A stretch of DNA of 32,065 bases, from NCBI GenBank assembly GCA_947581765.1, contig CANPVU010000016.1, forward strand, positions 1 to 32,065. Reading direction: 5' to 3'. Of this stretch, positions 24,782-32,065 are shown piece by piece (positions within the stretch are counted from its first letter, which is position 1; each line of letters begins with the position of its first letter). Both the position numbers and the translations under genes were made by a program. The stretch is from an uncultured Bacilli bacterium (GTDB lineage: Bacteria > Bacillota_I > Bacilli_A > RF39 > UBA660). Under the pieces are notes generated by a model. The model saw nothing but the letters and a program-made list of their open reading frames with translations, was not told the DNA's origin and ran no database searches.

Positions 24782-25488
24782 TATCCCACTCCTTCTATAA
24801 TAATATTTTCAAAATTATTTTCTTGAATAATAGATAATTCTTGTCTTTTAGACATGTTTAAAATTGCTAAAAAAGTAACAACAACATATTCCTTAGTTGT
24901 TTCTTCAAATAATTCAAAAAAATTTACTTTTTTCTTAACTCTTAGTATATCTCTTATTTCTGTACTTCTTTTTCCAACGGAGTATTCTTTGTTGGTTATT
25001 TTAGTAGATAGTGGTTTAGCAGCTTCTTTATTTTTTAGAAATTTTGATAAAGCATTGGTTAAATCATCAAGTGATATATTTAAATTATCTAAATTAGTAT
25101 CGTTTTTATATTCTTCTAAAGTTGGATTTCTTGTATATACTTCTTTTCTTAGAGCTTCATAATCTCTTAACTTATCAATAGATTCCTTATAATTTTGATA
25201 ATTAATTAATTTTTTTATTAAATCTTCCCTTGGATCTTCTATATCTTCATCATCTTCTTCATGTGGAATAAGTGTTCTTGATTTTATTTCAAGAAGTTCA
25301 GATGCCATTACTAAATATTCACTTGCAATATTTAGATTTAATTCTTCCATTTTATGAATATAATTTAAATATTGAGTAGTTATTTCATCAATTTTAATAT
25401 CTACTATATTAATATCAGCTTTTTTTATTAGGTATAAAAGTAAATCTAAAGGACCTTCAAATTCAGGTAAAATAACACTATATTCCAC
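24781..25488 (-). CDS. scpA: Segregation and condensation protein A (kleisin)
   Basis: ScpA is the kleisin bridging the heads of SMC. The N-terminal block FEGPLDLLLYLIKK (residues 9-22) with DIKIDEITTQYLNYI is diagnostic. ASEYLVMASELLEIKSRTL follows, and the C-terminal winged helix ends near FLAILNMSKRQELSIIQ. Its length of 235 is normal. The start is GTG at 25488, with GGAG 9 nt upstream; no ATG fits. It is the first gene of the scpA-scpB operon and divergent from the membrane protein at 25641. Confidence 0.96.
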   Translation of the reverse strand: MEYSVILPEFEGPLDLLLYLIKKADINIVDIKIDEITTQYLNYIHKMEELNLNIASEYLVMASELLEIKSRTLIPHEEDDEDIEDPREDLIKKLINYQNYKESIDKLRDYEALRKEVYTRNPTLEEYKNDTNLDNLNISLDDLTNALSKFLKNKEAAKPLSTKITNKEYSVGKRSTEIRDILRVKKKVNFFELFEETTKEYVVVTFLAILNMSKRQELSIIQENNFENIIIEGVG

Positions 25489-25640
25489 TTAATCACACTC
25501 CAAATATCAAATTTATTATAATATTTTTTAAACAATAATTCAATATTATATATTTTTTGATTATTTAACTAAAAAACTTTTTTTTTAACAGTTTTTAATG
25601 TATACTATATATAGTTATTATAGGATAGGAAGGGATTTAT

Positions 25641-27254
25641 ATGGTACTTAGAAAGCCTTATGCATTTTTTATAAAACACTTTAAATTTATTCATTTATTG
25701 TTAGCAGCATTAGTAACATATTCTATTATTAGAATAACAGGAGTAATATCACTTATTAATCAGTATTCTGGTTCAAATGAAACTTTACTTACAGTAGGTG
25801 ATGTAGAGCGTGTATATGGTATTACTGATTTTATTGTTCCAATATTAGCAATTATGGTATCTTTATTATTGTTAATTGTTATGACAATGAAAAAAAAGCA
25901 GAACAAATATTATGCATATTCAACAATAATTACAACAATGTTACTTATTGTTAATATGTATGGATATTCAACTGTAAATAATATGACAACTACTTGGGTT
26001 GCATTTAACGTTGCAGATACTATAGCAGATATATATGTGTTTGTTTTAATAGGATGTATTGCAGAAGTAGCAATAGCAGCAGCACGTGCTACAGGATTTA
26101 ATATTGGTCGTTTTGATTTTAATAATGATATTTTAAATCTAGAATTATCTGAAAAAGATAATGAGGAAGTAGAAGTAGTATTTGATTTTGATATTAATGA
26201 TGTTAAAAGAGAAACACAAAAAGGAATTAGATATTTTAAATATTTTATTAAAGAAAATAAATCTTTATTTATTTATAGTTTTGCTACAATAGCAGCTATT
26301 ATAGTTCTTTATGTTGGATTTGTTGCTTTTAAAAATAGAAGAATAGTCGTAAATAGTTCAAAATTTTCAAGCGAGGCTTTATCTGTGTCTGGACTTAATT
26401 TAAAAGTTAATGACTCATATATTATAAATTCATCTTCAACTGGAGAAAAATTTCCTGAAAATAAACATTTAGTTGTTCTTGATGTTACATTTGAAAATAA
26501 TTCAAATAGTTCCAAAGCTTTTGATGATAATTTATTAAGTGTTTCTATAACTGATGATGATTATTATTCTACTGAAAAATATTTAGGAAAATTAAATGAC
26601 TTAGGAATCTCATTTGATGATGATGAGAAAGTAAATGAAAAATCAAGTATTAGAAGAATTATAGCATTTGAAGTTCCTGCAAGCAGACTTAGTGGAAAAA
26701 TTTATGTAGGAATAGGAAGAAGTGAAAATAAAAAATATTTAAAGATTAATCCTAAAAAATATGAAATAACAGATTCTTCAAAAATTAAAAGAGTGGCTAA
26801 GAAAAAGACTGAAGAACTAACATTTGAAAATGCCACATTAAAAGATACCAAACTAAAAGTAAATGAAATACAAATTAACTCTGTATTTAAGATAGATTAT
26901 AATTTTTGCTACAAAGATAAATGTGAAAAGTCTATTGAATATTTAGTTCCAAAATTAAATTCTAATTATGATAAAACATTGTTAAAATTAGATATTGATT
27001 TTAAATCAAATGATAGTAGTATGATGCAAGACTTTTATGATTTATTTGCTAATTTTGGGTATATAGAATATGTAATTGGTAATGAGGTAAAAACTTTAAC
27101 TGGTCTTGAGAGAGTAAAGAGTACTAAAAATAATGTAGCTAATGAATATTATTTTGAAGTACCAAGTGATTTAAAAAATTCAGCAACTGTTGTATTAGGT
27201 TTTAAAATTAGAAATGTTAATTACAGATATTATATTGTAGGGGAAGGGGAATAA
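25641..27254 (+). CDS. Polytopic membrane protein with C-terminal extracytoplasmic domain, unknown
   Basis: The N-terminal part has four hydrophobic helices (about residues 15-37, 66-83, 94-110 and 128-149). A charged cytoplasmic region (about 150-208) and a fifth helix (about 213-232) follow. Residues 235-537 form a beta-rich domain of DUF4352 type (LVVLDVTFENNSNSSKAF), which would lie outside. No enzyme motif is visible. The start has AGGAAGGGATTTAT in front, and a TATACT box lies at about 25600-25606. It is followed after one base by the next gene, so the two form an operon and may form an envelope complex. I do not recognise the full-length family. Confidence 0.65.
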   Translation: MVLRKPYAFFIKHFKFIHLLLAALVTYSIIRITGVISLINQYSGSNETLLTVGDVERVYGITDFIVPILAIMVSLLLLIVMTMKKKQNKYYAYSTIITTMLLIVNMYGYSTVNNMTTTWVAFNVADTIADIYVFVLIGCIAEVAIAAARATGFNIGRFDFNNDILNLELSEKDNEEVEVVFDFDINDVKRETQKGIRYFKYFIKENKSLFIYSFATIAAIIVLYVGFVAFKNRRIVVNSSKFSSEALSVSGLNLKVNDSYIINSSSTGEKFPENKHLVVLDVTFENNSNSSKAFDDNLLSVSITDDDYYSTEKYLGKLNDLGISFDDDEKVNEKSSIRRIIAFEVPASRLSGKIYVGIGRSENKKYLKINPKKYEITDSSKIKRVAKKKTEELTFENATLKDTKLKVNEIQINSVFKIDYNFCYKDKCEKSIEYLVPKLNSNYDKTLLKLDIDFKSNDSSMMQDFYDLFANFGYIEYVIGNEVKTLTGLERVKSTKNNVANEYYFEVPSDLKNSATVVLGFKIRNVNYRYYIVGEGE

Positions 27255-27255
27255 C

Positions 27256-27933
27256 ATGAAAAAAATATTATTTTTATTAATTTGTTTATTTACTTTTCCA
27301 CTTATAACTTATGCAGCTGATACTAAATGTACTAAAGATTATGAAAGTGAAATAAAAAGTCGTGCGAGAAATGTTAATGTAGTATATCAATTAGAGGGTA
27401 TAAAAAATAATGTTGCAAGTTTTAGAATTACAGTAACAAATCTTACTAATGATATGGTAGTATTTGATAATTATTCAAAACAAAGCAAAACATATTCATC
27501 TAAAGATTATTCTAATGGAATATTAGTTATAAAAAATGCTCAAAGTGGCACTCATTCACTAAAGATATATTCTAAAACTTGTGCTACTACACTATCATCA
27601 TTAACGGTTAAGACTATTTCTTTACCTAAATATAATCCATATTATAATGATAAAAGTTGTGAAGGATTAGAACAATATTCATTATGTCAAAAATGGAGTG
27701 GGTATTCTAAAAGTAAAAAAGAATTTGAAAATGAAATAAAAAATTTAAAAGAAACAAAGAATACAGCAAATGATGATAGTAAAGATGATAATAATAAAGA
27801 AGAAAAAGTTAGTTTATATAAGTTACTTATTGAGTATTGGTATATATTACTTTTAGCACTAATTATAGTTATATGTGTTTATTATCTTATAGCATCAAAT
27901 AGTAAGAAAAAAGAGTTTAATTTTAAAGTATAA
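27256..27933 (+). CDS. Signal-peptide protein with C-terminal membrane anchor, unknown
   Basis: A clear signal peptide (MKKILFLLICLFTFPLITYAAD, processing after YAA) starts the protein. A beta-rich outer domain with about four Cys in pairs (Cys24, 108, 133, 143) follows, which may form disulfides. Then comes an acidic, Lys-rich linker and a membrane helix at about 194-212 with a short basic tail (KKKEF). The gene begins one base after the upstream gene, with GGGGAATAAC as ribosome site inside it. The context suggests a partner of that membrane protein. I do not recognise the family. Confidence 0.65.
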   Translation: MKKILFLLICLFTFPLITYAADTKCTKDYESEIKSRARNVNVVYQLEGIKNNVASFRITVTNLTNDMVVFDNYSKQSKTYSSKDYSNGILVIKNAQSGTHSLKIYSKTCATTLSSLTVKTISLPKYNPYYNDKSCEGLEQYSLCQKWSGYSKSKKEFENEIKNLKETKNTANDDSKDDNNKEEKVSLYKLLIEYWYILLLALIIVICVYYLIASNSKKKEFNFKV

Positions 27934-27945
27934 TATAAAATAAAT

Positions 27946-27974
27946 AAAAGGTGATTTCAATCACTTTTTTTGTT
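27946..27974 (+). terminator. Intrinsic terminator, copy 1 of a 26-nt repeat
   Basis: AGGTGATTTCAATCAC (hairpin GTGA/TCAC, or GTGATT/AATCAC) followed by seven T and GTT. Positions 27949-27974 are repeated without change at 30442-30467. Confidence 0.85.
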
Positions 27975-28034
27975 TATAAGTAACTTAACTAATTTCTGGA
28001 CCAATGGATTAAAAGTTAAAGTATAATATTTGTA

Positions 28035-28063
28035 TTGACAAAAATAAAAATAAAAGCTAATAT
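28035..28063 (+). promoter_or_regulatory. Possible promoter of the ATPase/RloB cassette
   Basis: TTGACA (28035-28040), 17 bp, TAATAT (28058-28063). A second TATAAT at 28139-28144 lies just before the ribosome site but has no good -35. The 27975-28164 gap holds no gene. Confidence 0.5.
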
Positions 28064-28164
28064 ATATAATATTATTCTTGTTTTTGTGAAAAAAATACAA
28101 AAATTATAAAAATAAGCGTAATTTTAAACTTTTTGTAATATAATATTAATAGGAGGAGATTAAA

Positions 28165-29433
28165 ATGCTTATTGAGTTTAGTGTAAAAAATTTTTTATCT
28201 TTTAAAGATAAAATCACATTATCTATGGAAAAAGGTAATGGCGATGAAAATTTAGAAAACATATTTACAATTAATAATGTGGATCTTCTAAAGACAGCAG
28301 CAATTTATGGCTCAAATGCGTCTGGTAAATCAAATATTTTGAAAGCTCTTACATGTGCTATTTTAATGGTTAGAAATTCTAACTTAATTCCTGTTGGTGG
28401 TAAGTGGAATTTTATTAAGCCTTTCTTATTTGATGAAGAGAGTAAAAAAGAACCTAGTGAATTTGAATTTATATTTATAAATAATAATGTTAAATATAAA
28501 TATTATTTTAGTGCAGATTCCAATAAGGTATATGATGAATGTTTAGATGCATATTATTCTCAAAAATCAACTAATATATTTAAAAGAACAAATACCAATA
28601 ATTATGAATTTACTAAGGATAAAAATAAATTAGAATCATTAATTTCAAAAAATACTGAAAATAAATTATTTTTATCTACTGCAACAACATGGAACTATGA
28701 TAAAACTAAAGATGCTTTTTTATGGTTTGCAGATGTAATAGATACATACGATTCGTTTAATATCATACCTAATACTGATATGATTGAGTATAGTAACAAT
28801 AATAAAGAATTAATGGACTTTACTTTAAAACTTTTAAATGAATCAGATATACATATTAAAAATTTTCATGTTGATTATGAAGAAAAAGAAATGGATAGTA
28901 CAATGATGGATATGCTGATTCCACCACTTGCTAGAACTCAAGGTTCGTTTAAGATGTCTAACGTTAAAATAGAGTTAGAACATGAGGTAGTTGATGAAAA
29001 TAATAATAAAAAGTCTTACAAGTTAAATTTTGATGATGAGTCATCTGGAACAAAAGTTTTATTTTACTTTGCACCTTCCTTAAAAAGGGCATTTGAAAGT
29101 AGCAGAGTAATAATAGTTGATGAACTTGAAAGAAGTATGCATCCTGCATTAGTAGAGTTTATTATAAAATTATTTAATAATAGGGATATTAATAAAGTAA
29201 ATAGTCAGTTGATATTTACAACACATGCGACAAACCTATTAAATATAGAATTATTGAGAAGAGATCAAATTTGGTTTACAGAAAAAAATCCAGATAATGG
29301 TGTATCTGATTTATATCCATTAGATTCATTTTCAGTAAGAAAAGATGAAAATATTCAGAAAGGTTATATAAATGGTAGATATGGTGCTATTCCATTTATA
29401 AAAGATGCTGATTTATGGCTAGAAGACAATTAA
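28165..29433 (+). CDS. AAA ATPase of the RloA/COG1106 (OLD-like ABC ATPase) type
   Basis: An SMC/ABC-like ATPase of 422 residues. The N-terminus IEFSVKNFLSFKD is the usual COG1106 opening. Walker A is GSNASGKS (49-56), the signature-like DDESSGTK precedes Walker B VIIVDELERSMHP (near 315-327), and the switch His is in TTHATNLL. Such ATPases work as sensors in anti-phage systems with a TOPRIM partner, as in AbiL-like, PARIS-like or RloAB pairs. The following gene supplies that partner and overlaps by 19 bp. GGAGGAG before ATG 28165 is strong. A defence role is inferred from family and pairing; no other defence gene is near. Confidence 0.85.
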   Translation: MLIEFSVKNFLSFKDKITLSMEKGNGDENLENIFTINNVDLLKTAAIYGSNASGKSNILKALTCAILMVRNSNLIPVGGKWNFIKPFLFDEESKKEPSEFEFIFINNNVKYKYYFSADSNKVYDECLDAYYSQKSTNIFKRTNTNNYEFTKDKNKLESLISKNTENKLFLSTATTWNYDKTKDAFLWFADVIDTYDSFNIIPNTDMIEYSNNNKELMDFTLKLLNESDIHIKNFHVDYEEKEMDSTMMDMLIPPLARTQGSFKMSNVKIELEHEVVDENNNKKSYKLNFDDESSGTKVLFYFAPSLKRAFESSRVIIVDELERSMHPALVEFIIKLFNNRDINKVNSQLIFTTHATNLLNIELLRRDQIWFTEKNPDNGVSDLYPLDSFSVRKDENIQKGYINGRYGAIPFIKDADLWLEDN

Positions 29434-30026
29434 AGCACATTAAGAAAAAACCACTAATAGTAATCTGTTCAGAAGGTGGAAAAAAATCTTCTGAATACTA
29501 TTATTTTAGAAATTATGCTAGTAGAGATTTAAGAATACAATTTTCTACAGGAAATAGCACTGATCCGAAAGGCATGTTAGAAGATTTGATAAAATATATA
29601 AATAACGAAGATATCAAATCAGAAGATAATGTAAGAATCTTTTTAGTACTGGATACGGATTTATCTAATCAAAGAATTGAAGAAATAGAAAAAATAGAAG
29701 ACCAATGTTTCGAAAATAATATTGAAATAATAACATCATCTCCAACTTTTGAAATATGGTATTTAGTTCATTACAGAAATAATAAATTAAGGTTTGGAAC
29801 TAGTAAAGAAGTAAAAAAAGAATTAGAGAAAATAAATGGTACATATAATGAAACTATGGATATGTATAGAATAATCAAAGATAAGACAAATGAAGCAAGA
29901 ACTGTAGCCCAATCGTTTGAACAACAAGCTATTAATAATCATGAGGAATTATTAACAACAAATCCACATACAGGTGTTTATAAAATATTAGATGCAATAG
30001 ATGAGTTTAATGAGAAAAATGATTAG
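29415..30026 (+). CDS. RloB-like protein (TOPRIM-type effector)
   Basis: A protein of 203 residues of the RloB family. Glu20 in ICSEGGKKSSEYYY corresponds to the CEGE.TE..Y motif of the family. LVLDTDLS (Asp80, Asp82) gives the DxD pair, so the TOPRIM-like acidic set E...DxD is complete. A later SSPTFEIWYLVHYR block is also typical. TOPRIM partners of such ATPases are usually nucleases, so cleavage of nucleic acid (perhaps tRNA, as in PARIS) is a hypothesis only. Its ATG lies inside the end of the ATPase gene (19-bp overlap), meaning coupled translation and probably a stoichiometric complex. Confidence 0.82.
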   Translation: MARRQLKHIKKKPLIVICSEGGKKSSEYYYFRNYASRDLRIQFSTGNSTDPKGMLEDLIKYINNEDIKSEDNVRIFLVLDTDLSNQRIEEIEKIEDQCFENNIEIITSSPTFEIWYLVHYRNNKLRFGTSKEVKKELEKINGTYNETMDMYRIIKDKTNEARTVAQSFEQQAINNHEELLTTNPHTGVYKILDAIDEFNEKND

Positions 30027-30050
30027 TGATTTGTAAGGAGTGATAAAAGT

Positions 30051-30332
30051 ATGAATAGAAAACAAATTATTGAAGAAATAGATTTAATTATTAAACTTAT
30101 CAATGAAAATTATACATATATTAAAGCAAAAACAAATGTAAGTGTTTTAATAAAACTAAAAAATTTCATTATTAATAATTTTAAACACGTTCATGTGACA
30201 GAAAAACAATTGAGCGAATTAATAGATATTGTCGAAGAATTAACAGTGAAGTTTTCTAAAACTGAAAATGAAAAGTCATTAAATCACATTAAAGCATTCA
30301 TTTGCAAAGACTTTTTAGGTAAAATTAAATAA
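30051..30332 (+). CDS. Small helical protein, third gene of the ATPase/RloB cassette
   Basis: A protein of 93 residues that appears all helical (IIEEIDLIIKLINENY, LIKLKNFIINNF, LSELIDIVEELTVKF), with no Cys or catalytic motif of note. GTAAGGAGTGATAAAAGT precedes the ATG. It begins 24 bp after the RloB-like gene on the same strand and before the second terminator copy, so it is cotranscribed. I do not recognise it. Known RloA/RloB and AbiL-type systems are two-gene units, so a third partner, for example an inhibitor or sensor subunit, would be new. It could also be an unrelated passenger. Confidence 0.55.
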   Translation: MNRKQIIEEIDLIIKLINENYTYIKAKTNVSVLIKLKNFIINNFKHVHVTEKQLSELIDIVEELTVKFSKTENEKSLNHIKAFICKDFLGKIK

Positions 30333-30441
30333 TAGTTATTTATATGCGAGAAAAAATGATATTACATTTTTGCATGGAAACTGTCTTAAGTGATGAAACC
30401 ATATTTTTCTTTTTAATATAAAATAACTAGAATCTTATTTT

Positions 30442-30467
30442 AGGTGATTTCAATCACTTTTTTTGTT
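30442..30467 (+). terminator. Intrinsic terminator, copy 2 of the 26-nt repeat
   Basis: Identical over 26 nt to 27949-27974 (hairpin, seven T, GTT). It ends the ATPase/RloB/93-aa unit. The rest of the 30333-30639 gap holds an AT-rich hairpin at 30352-30371 (AAAAATG/CATTTTT) and the promoter of the next operon. I see no gene in it. Confidence 0.85.
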
Positions 30468-30522
30468 ATGTTAGAAAATTAACTTTTATTATTTTAACCA
30501 CTAGTATAAAATAAAAAATTAT

Positions 30523-30541
30523 GTTATACTATTGATAGTAT
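30523..30541 (+). promoter_or_regulatory. Promoter of the Tad-like operon with an overlapping palindrome
   Basis: The extended -10 TGTTATACT (30523-30530... TATACT at 30525-30530) overlaps a perfect palindrome, ATACTAT-TG-ATAGTAT (30526-30541). A repressor bound there would block the promoter. The ~100-nt leader that follows can form a hairpin AATACTT/AAGTGTT (30575-30600) with TTGGCCAA in its loop. Confidence 0.45.
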
Positions 30542-30639
30542 TTATGATAGTAGAATAGTCTAATTATTATTCATAATACTTGTTTGGCCAAGAAAGTGTT
30601 AATACTAAAGTTTTACTTTATTAGGTAGGAGGTGACTTG

Positions 30640-31062
30640 ATGAAGGAATCTTTTTGGGCAGTACTAATAGTTGGTCTAGGAATAACATCTATATTTCTAG
30701 TTTACTTCTTTCAAACAGTTACTAATACAAGTGAACATAACTACGAACTGTTGAAAGAAACAACAGAAGCAGCAATGTTTGATGCACTGGATTTAGCAGC
30801 ATATGAAAAAGATGAAACTATAAGAATAGATCAAGAAAGATTTTTAGATAGTTTTATTAGAAGATTTGCACAAGATGCAACATTATCCCATGATTATCAC
30901 ATAAAAGTATATGATATTCATGAACAACCACCAAAGGTAAGCATAAGGGTTAGTACATTTAACGTTGGATTCTTTTCATTAGGATCACAAGCAACAAGTT
31001 TTTCACTTACAAATCAAATAGATGCAATACTAGAAACAAAATACTATAATGAAGAAGAATGA
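30640..31062 (+). CDS. Small membrane protein of a Tad-like pilus cluster (DUF5411-like)
   Basis: A protein of 140 residues: one N-terminal hydrophobic helix (about 7-27, WAVLIVGLGITSIFLVYFF), then a mixed domain with FNVGFFSLGSQATSFSLTNQIDAIL at the end. The single N-terminal helix and size fit pilin-like or TadE/F-like minor components. I associate it with DUF5411, but that name is from memory and not certain. ATG 30640 is preceded by AGGAGGTGACTTG, a full ribosome site; an in-frame TTG just before is too close to it. The stop is TGA. The next gene, a CpaB-like protein, supports a pilus role. Confidence 0.6.
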   Translation: MKESFWAVLIVGLGITSIFLVYFFQTVTNTSEHNYELLKETTEAAMFDALDLAAYEKDETIRIDQERFLDSFIRRFAQDATLSHDYHIKVYDIHEQPPKVSIRVSTFNVGFFSLGSQATSFSLTNQIDAILETKYYNEEE

Positions 31063-31115
31063 TAAAGTATTGTATAAAAGAATAATAGAATTGTTTAGAG
31101 AGGGGATATATTTAT

Positions 31116-31991
31116 ATGAATAATTTAGCAATTTCTTTAAAAAAGTTTTTTACAAATAAAAATACAGTAACAATAATAGGTGTAGTAGCAGTATTAGCAA
31201 TTTTATATTTTCTATATTCCAAACAAATAGCAAAGGAAACAAGAAAAGAAAATGTACCAGTAGCAGAACATACTATATCACCTTTAACTTACATAGAAAG
31301 TGGTGATATAACACACGTTGAAGTAGCACATGCTGCTAAACCAGAAGGTGTTATCTTGGTAGATAGTCAAATAATTGGAAAATATACTGGTGAGAATGTA
31401 ACAATTCCAAAAGGTGGAATGTTTACTAAAGAACAATTAGTTACTGAAGATGAATTACCAGGACCTTGGCTAACATTAGTTGATACAAAAACAAAAGGAG
31501 AAATGCCATACTATTTCTCAGTAAATGTAACAACTACATTTGGAAATTCTATTCAACCAGATGAATATGTAGATATGTACATTAAAACATATGATGAAAA
31601 AGAAGAAGGAAAATTAATTTATACTAAATTATATGAAAATTTAAAAGTTTTAGCAGTTACTGAAAGTTCAGGTAAGAACGTATTTAGAAGTACTAATGAT
31701 ATAGGTACACCATCATTTTTGAATTTTGGTATACCAGTATCAGAACAAGAAATTATAAAAAAAGCTGAACTATTAAATGGAACAGATATTGATTTAATTA
31801 TTATTCCACAAGGTGGAAAAAATAGAAGAGGTCAAGAAAAAGAACTTAGAGTTAATACATATATGAGAAATTATATTGCAGAAAAAACAGTTGAAGTTGA
31901 AAGACCAACTGAAAGTACTGATGAAAATAATAATACATCAAATTCAAATACAAATAATAATGTAACTAGTAATGTAACAAATCAAAACTAA
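31116..31991 (+). CDS. CpaB-like pilus assembly protein with SAF domain
   Basis: One N-terminal membrane helix (about residues 18-36) leads to an outer domain. Its SAF portion (about 45-110) carries the marks THVEVAHAAKPEGVI and VTIPKGGMFTKEQLV (IPKG followed by a turn is typical of CpaB/FlgA). A second beta-rich part follows (VNVTTTFGNSIQPDEYVDMYI). The C-terminus is a Asn/Thr/Ser-rich low-complexity tail from about residue 262. CpaB helps assemble Flp/Tad pili across the envelope. AGAGGGGATATATTTAT precedes ATG 31116. The gene sits 53 bp after the pilin-like gene and 14 bp before the next gene, so one operon is likely. Confidence 0.75.
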   Translation: MNNLAISLKKFFTNKNTVTIIGVVAVLAILYFLYSKQIAKETRKENVPVAEHTISPLTYIESGDITHVEVAHAAKPEGVILVDSQIIGKYTGENVTIPKGGMFTKEQLVTEDELPGPWLTLVDTKTKGEMPYYFSVNVTTTFGNSIQPDEYVDMYIKTYDEKEEGKLIYTKLYENLKVLAVTESSGKNVFRSTNDIGTPSFLNFGIPVSEQEIIKKAELLNGTDIDLIIIPQGGKNRRGQEKELRVNTYMRNYIAEKTVEVERPTESTDENNNTSNSNTNNNVTSNVTNQN

Positions 31992-32005
31992 AAAAGGAAT
32001 AAATT

Positions 32006-32065
32006 ATGGAAAATAATATATTTGATCAGATGGATTTTGGTCCGTTACAACAATATCTAGATAAT
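32006..32065 (+). CDS. Start of a further gene of the Tad-like operon (cut by window end)
   Basis: ATG 32006 has AAAAGGAATAAATT in front and 20 open codons to the window edge (MENNIFDQMDFGPLQQYLDN). It lies 14 bp after the CpaB-like gene. By position it could be a CpaE- or CpaF-type component, but 20 residues do not show this. Confidence 0.6.
   Translation, partial: MENNIFDQMDFGPLQQYLDN

Overview
The window is very AT-rich DNA from a low-GC Gram-positive type bacterium, probably a gut-associated Bacillota or Mycoplasmatota-like lineage. Supporting signs are two T-box leaders on tRNA-synthetase genes, clear GGAGG ribosome sites, an adjacent scpA-scpB pair, an M60 (mucin-type) peptidase and a Tn4451-like mobilizable element. 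TGA works as a stop (for example at 22943-22945 and 31060-31062) and Trp is TGG, so this is the standard bacterial code and not the Mycoplasma code. The taxon is inferred; no rRNA is present.

Layout. 1-722: the N-terminal part of an Asn/Tyr-rich protein built on a 105-bp tandem repeat. 840-6282: proS and argS, each behind its own T-box leader and TTGACA/TAAAAT promoter, enclosing an NlpC/P60 hydrolase, a small membrane protein, a kinase-like protein and a palindrome with four TTATGCACA boxes. 6298-14221: accessory enzymes, namely a HExxH metallopeptidase, a HAD-type deoxyribonucleotidase-like protein, an M60 peptidase with a TTG start and no signal peptide, a small two-helix membrane protein, an ABC exporter, and a phospholipase C-like protein fused to a HAD-like domain. 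14397-14970: a decayed gene.

About 14993-20580: a mobilizable element with a large serine recombinase, a MobV relaxase, two paralogous Cys-His-Asp proteins as cargo, a candidate oriT dyad, a row of hairpins, and a second copy of the dyad core at its far side. 20643-24116: a small unknown gene, tRNA-Leu(CAA), a CapA-like phosphoesterase, a DUF1292 protein and a membrane-anchored lytic transglycosylase. 24215-25488: scpA-scpB (condensin kleisin and its partner). 25641-27933: two secreted or membrane proteins of unknown role.

28165-30332: an AAA ATPase (RloA/COG1106 type), a RloB/TOPRIM-like protein and a third unknown small gene. They resemble a two-gene ATPase plus nuclease anti-phage system with an extra partner, and the whole cassette lies between two identical 26-nt terminator copies. 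30640-32065: the start of a Tad/Flp-type pilus cluster with a small pilin-like membrane protein, a CpaB/SAF protein and the first 20 codons of a third gene.

Most likely places for something undescribed are the ATPase/RloB/93-aa cassette with its duplicated terminators, the paired cargo proteins of the mobilizable element, and the TTATGCACA palindrome at a kinase-like gene promoter.
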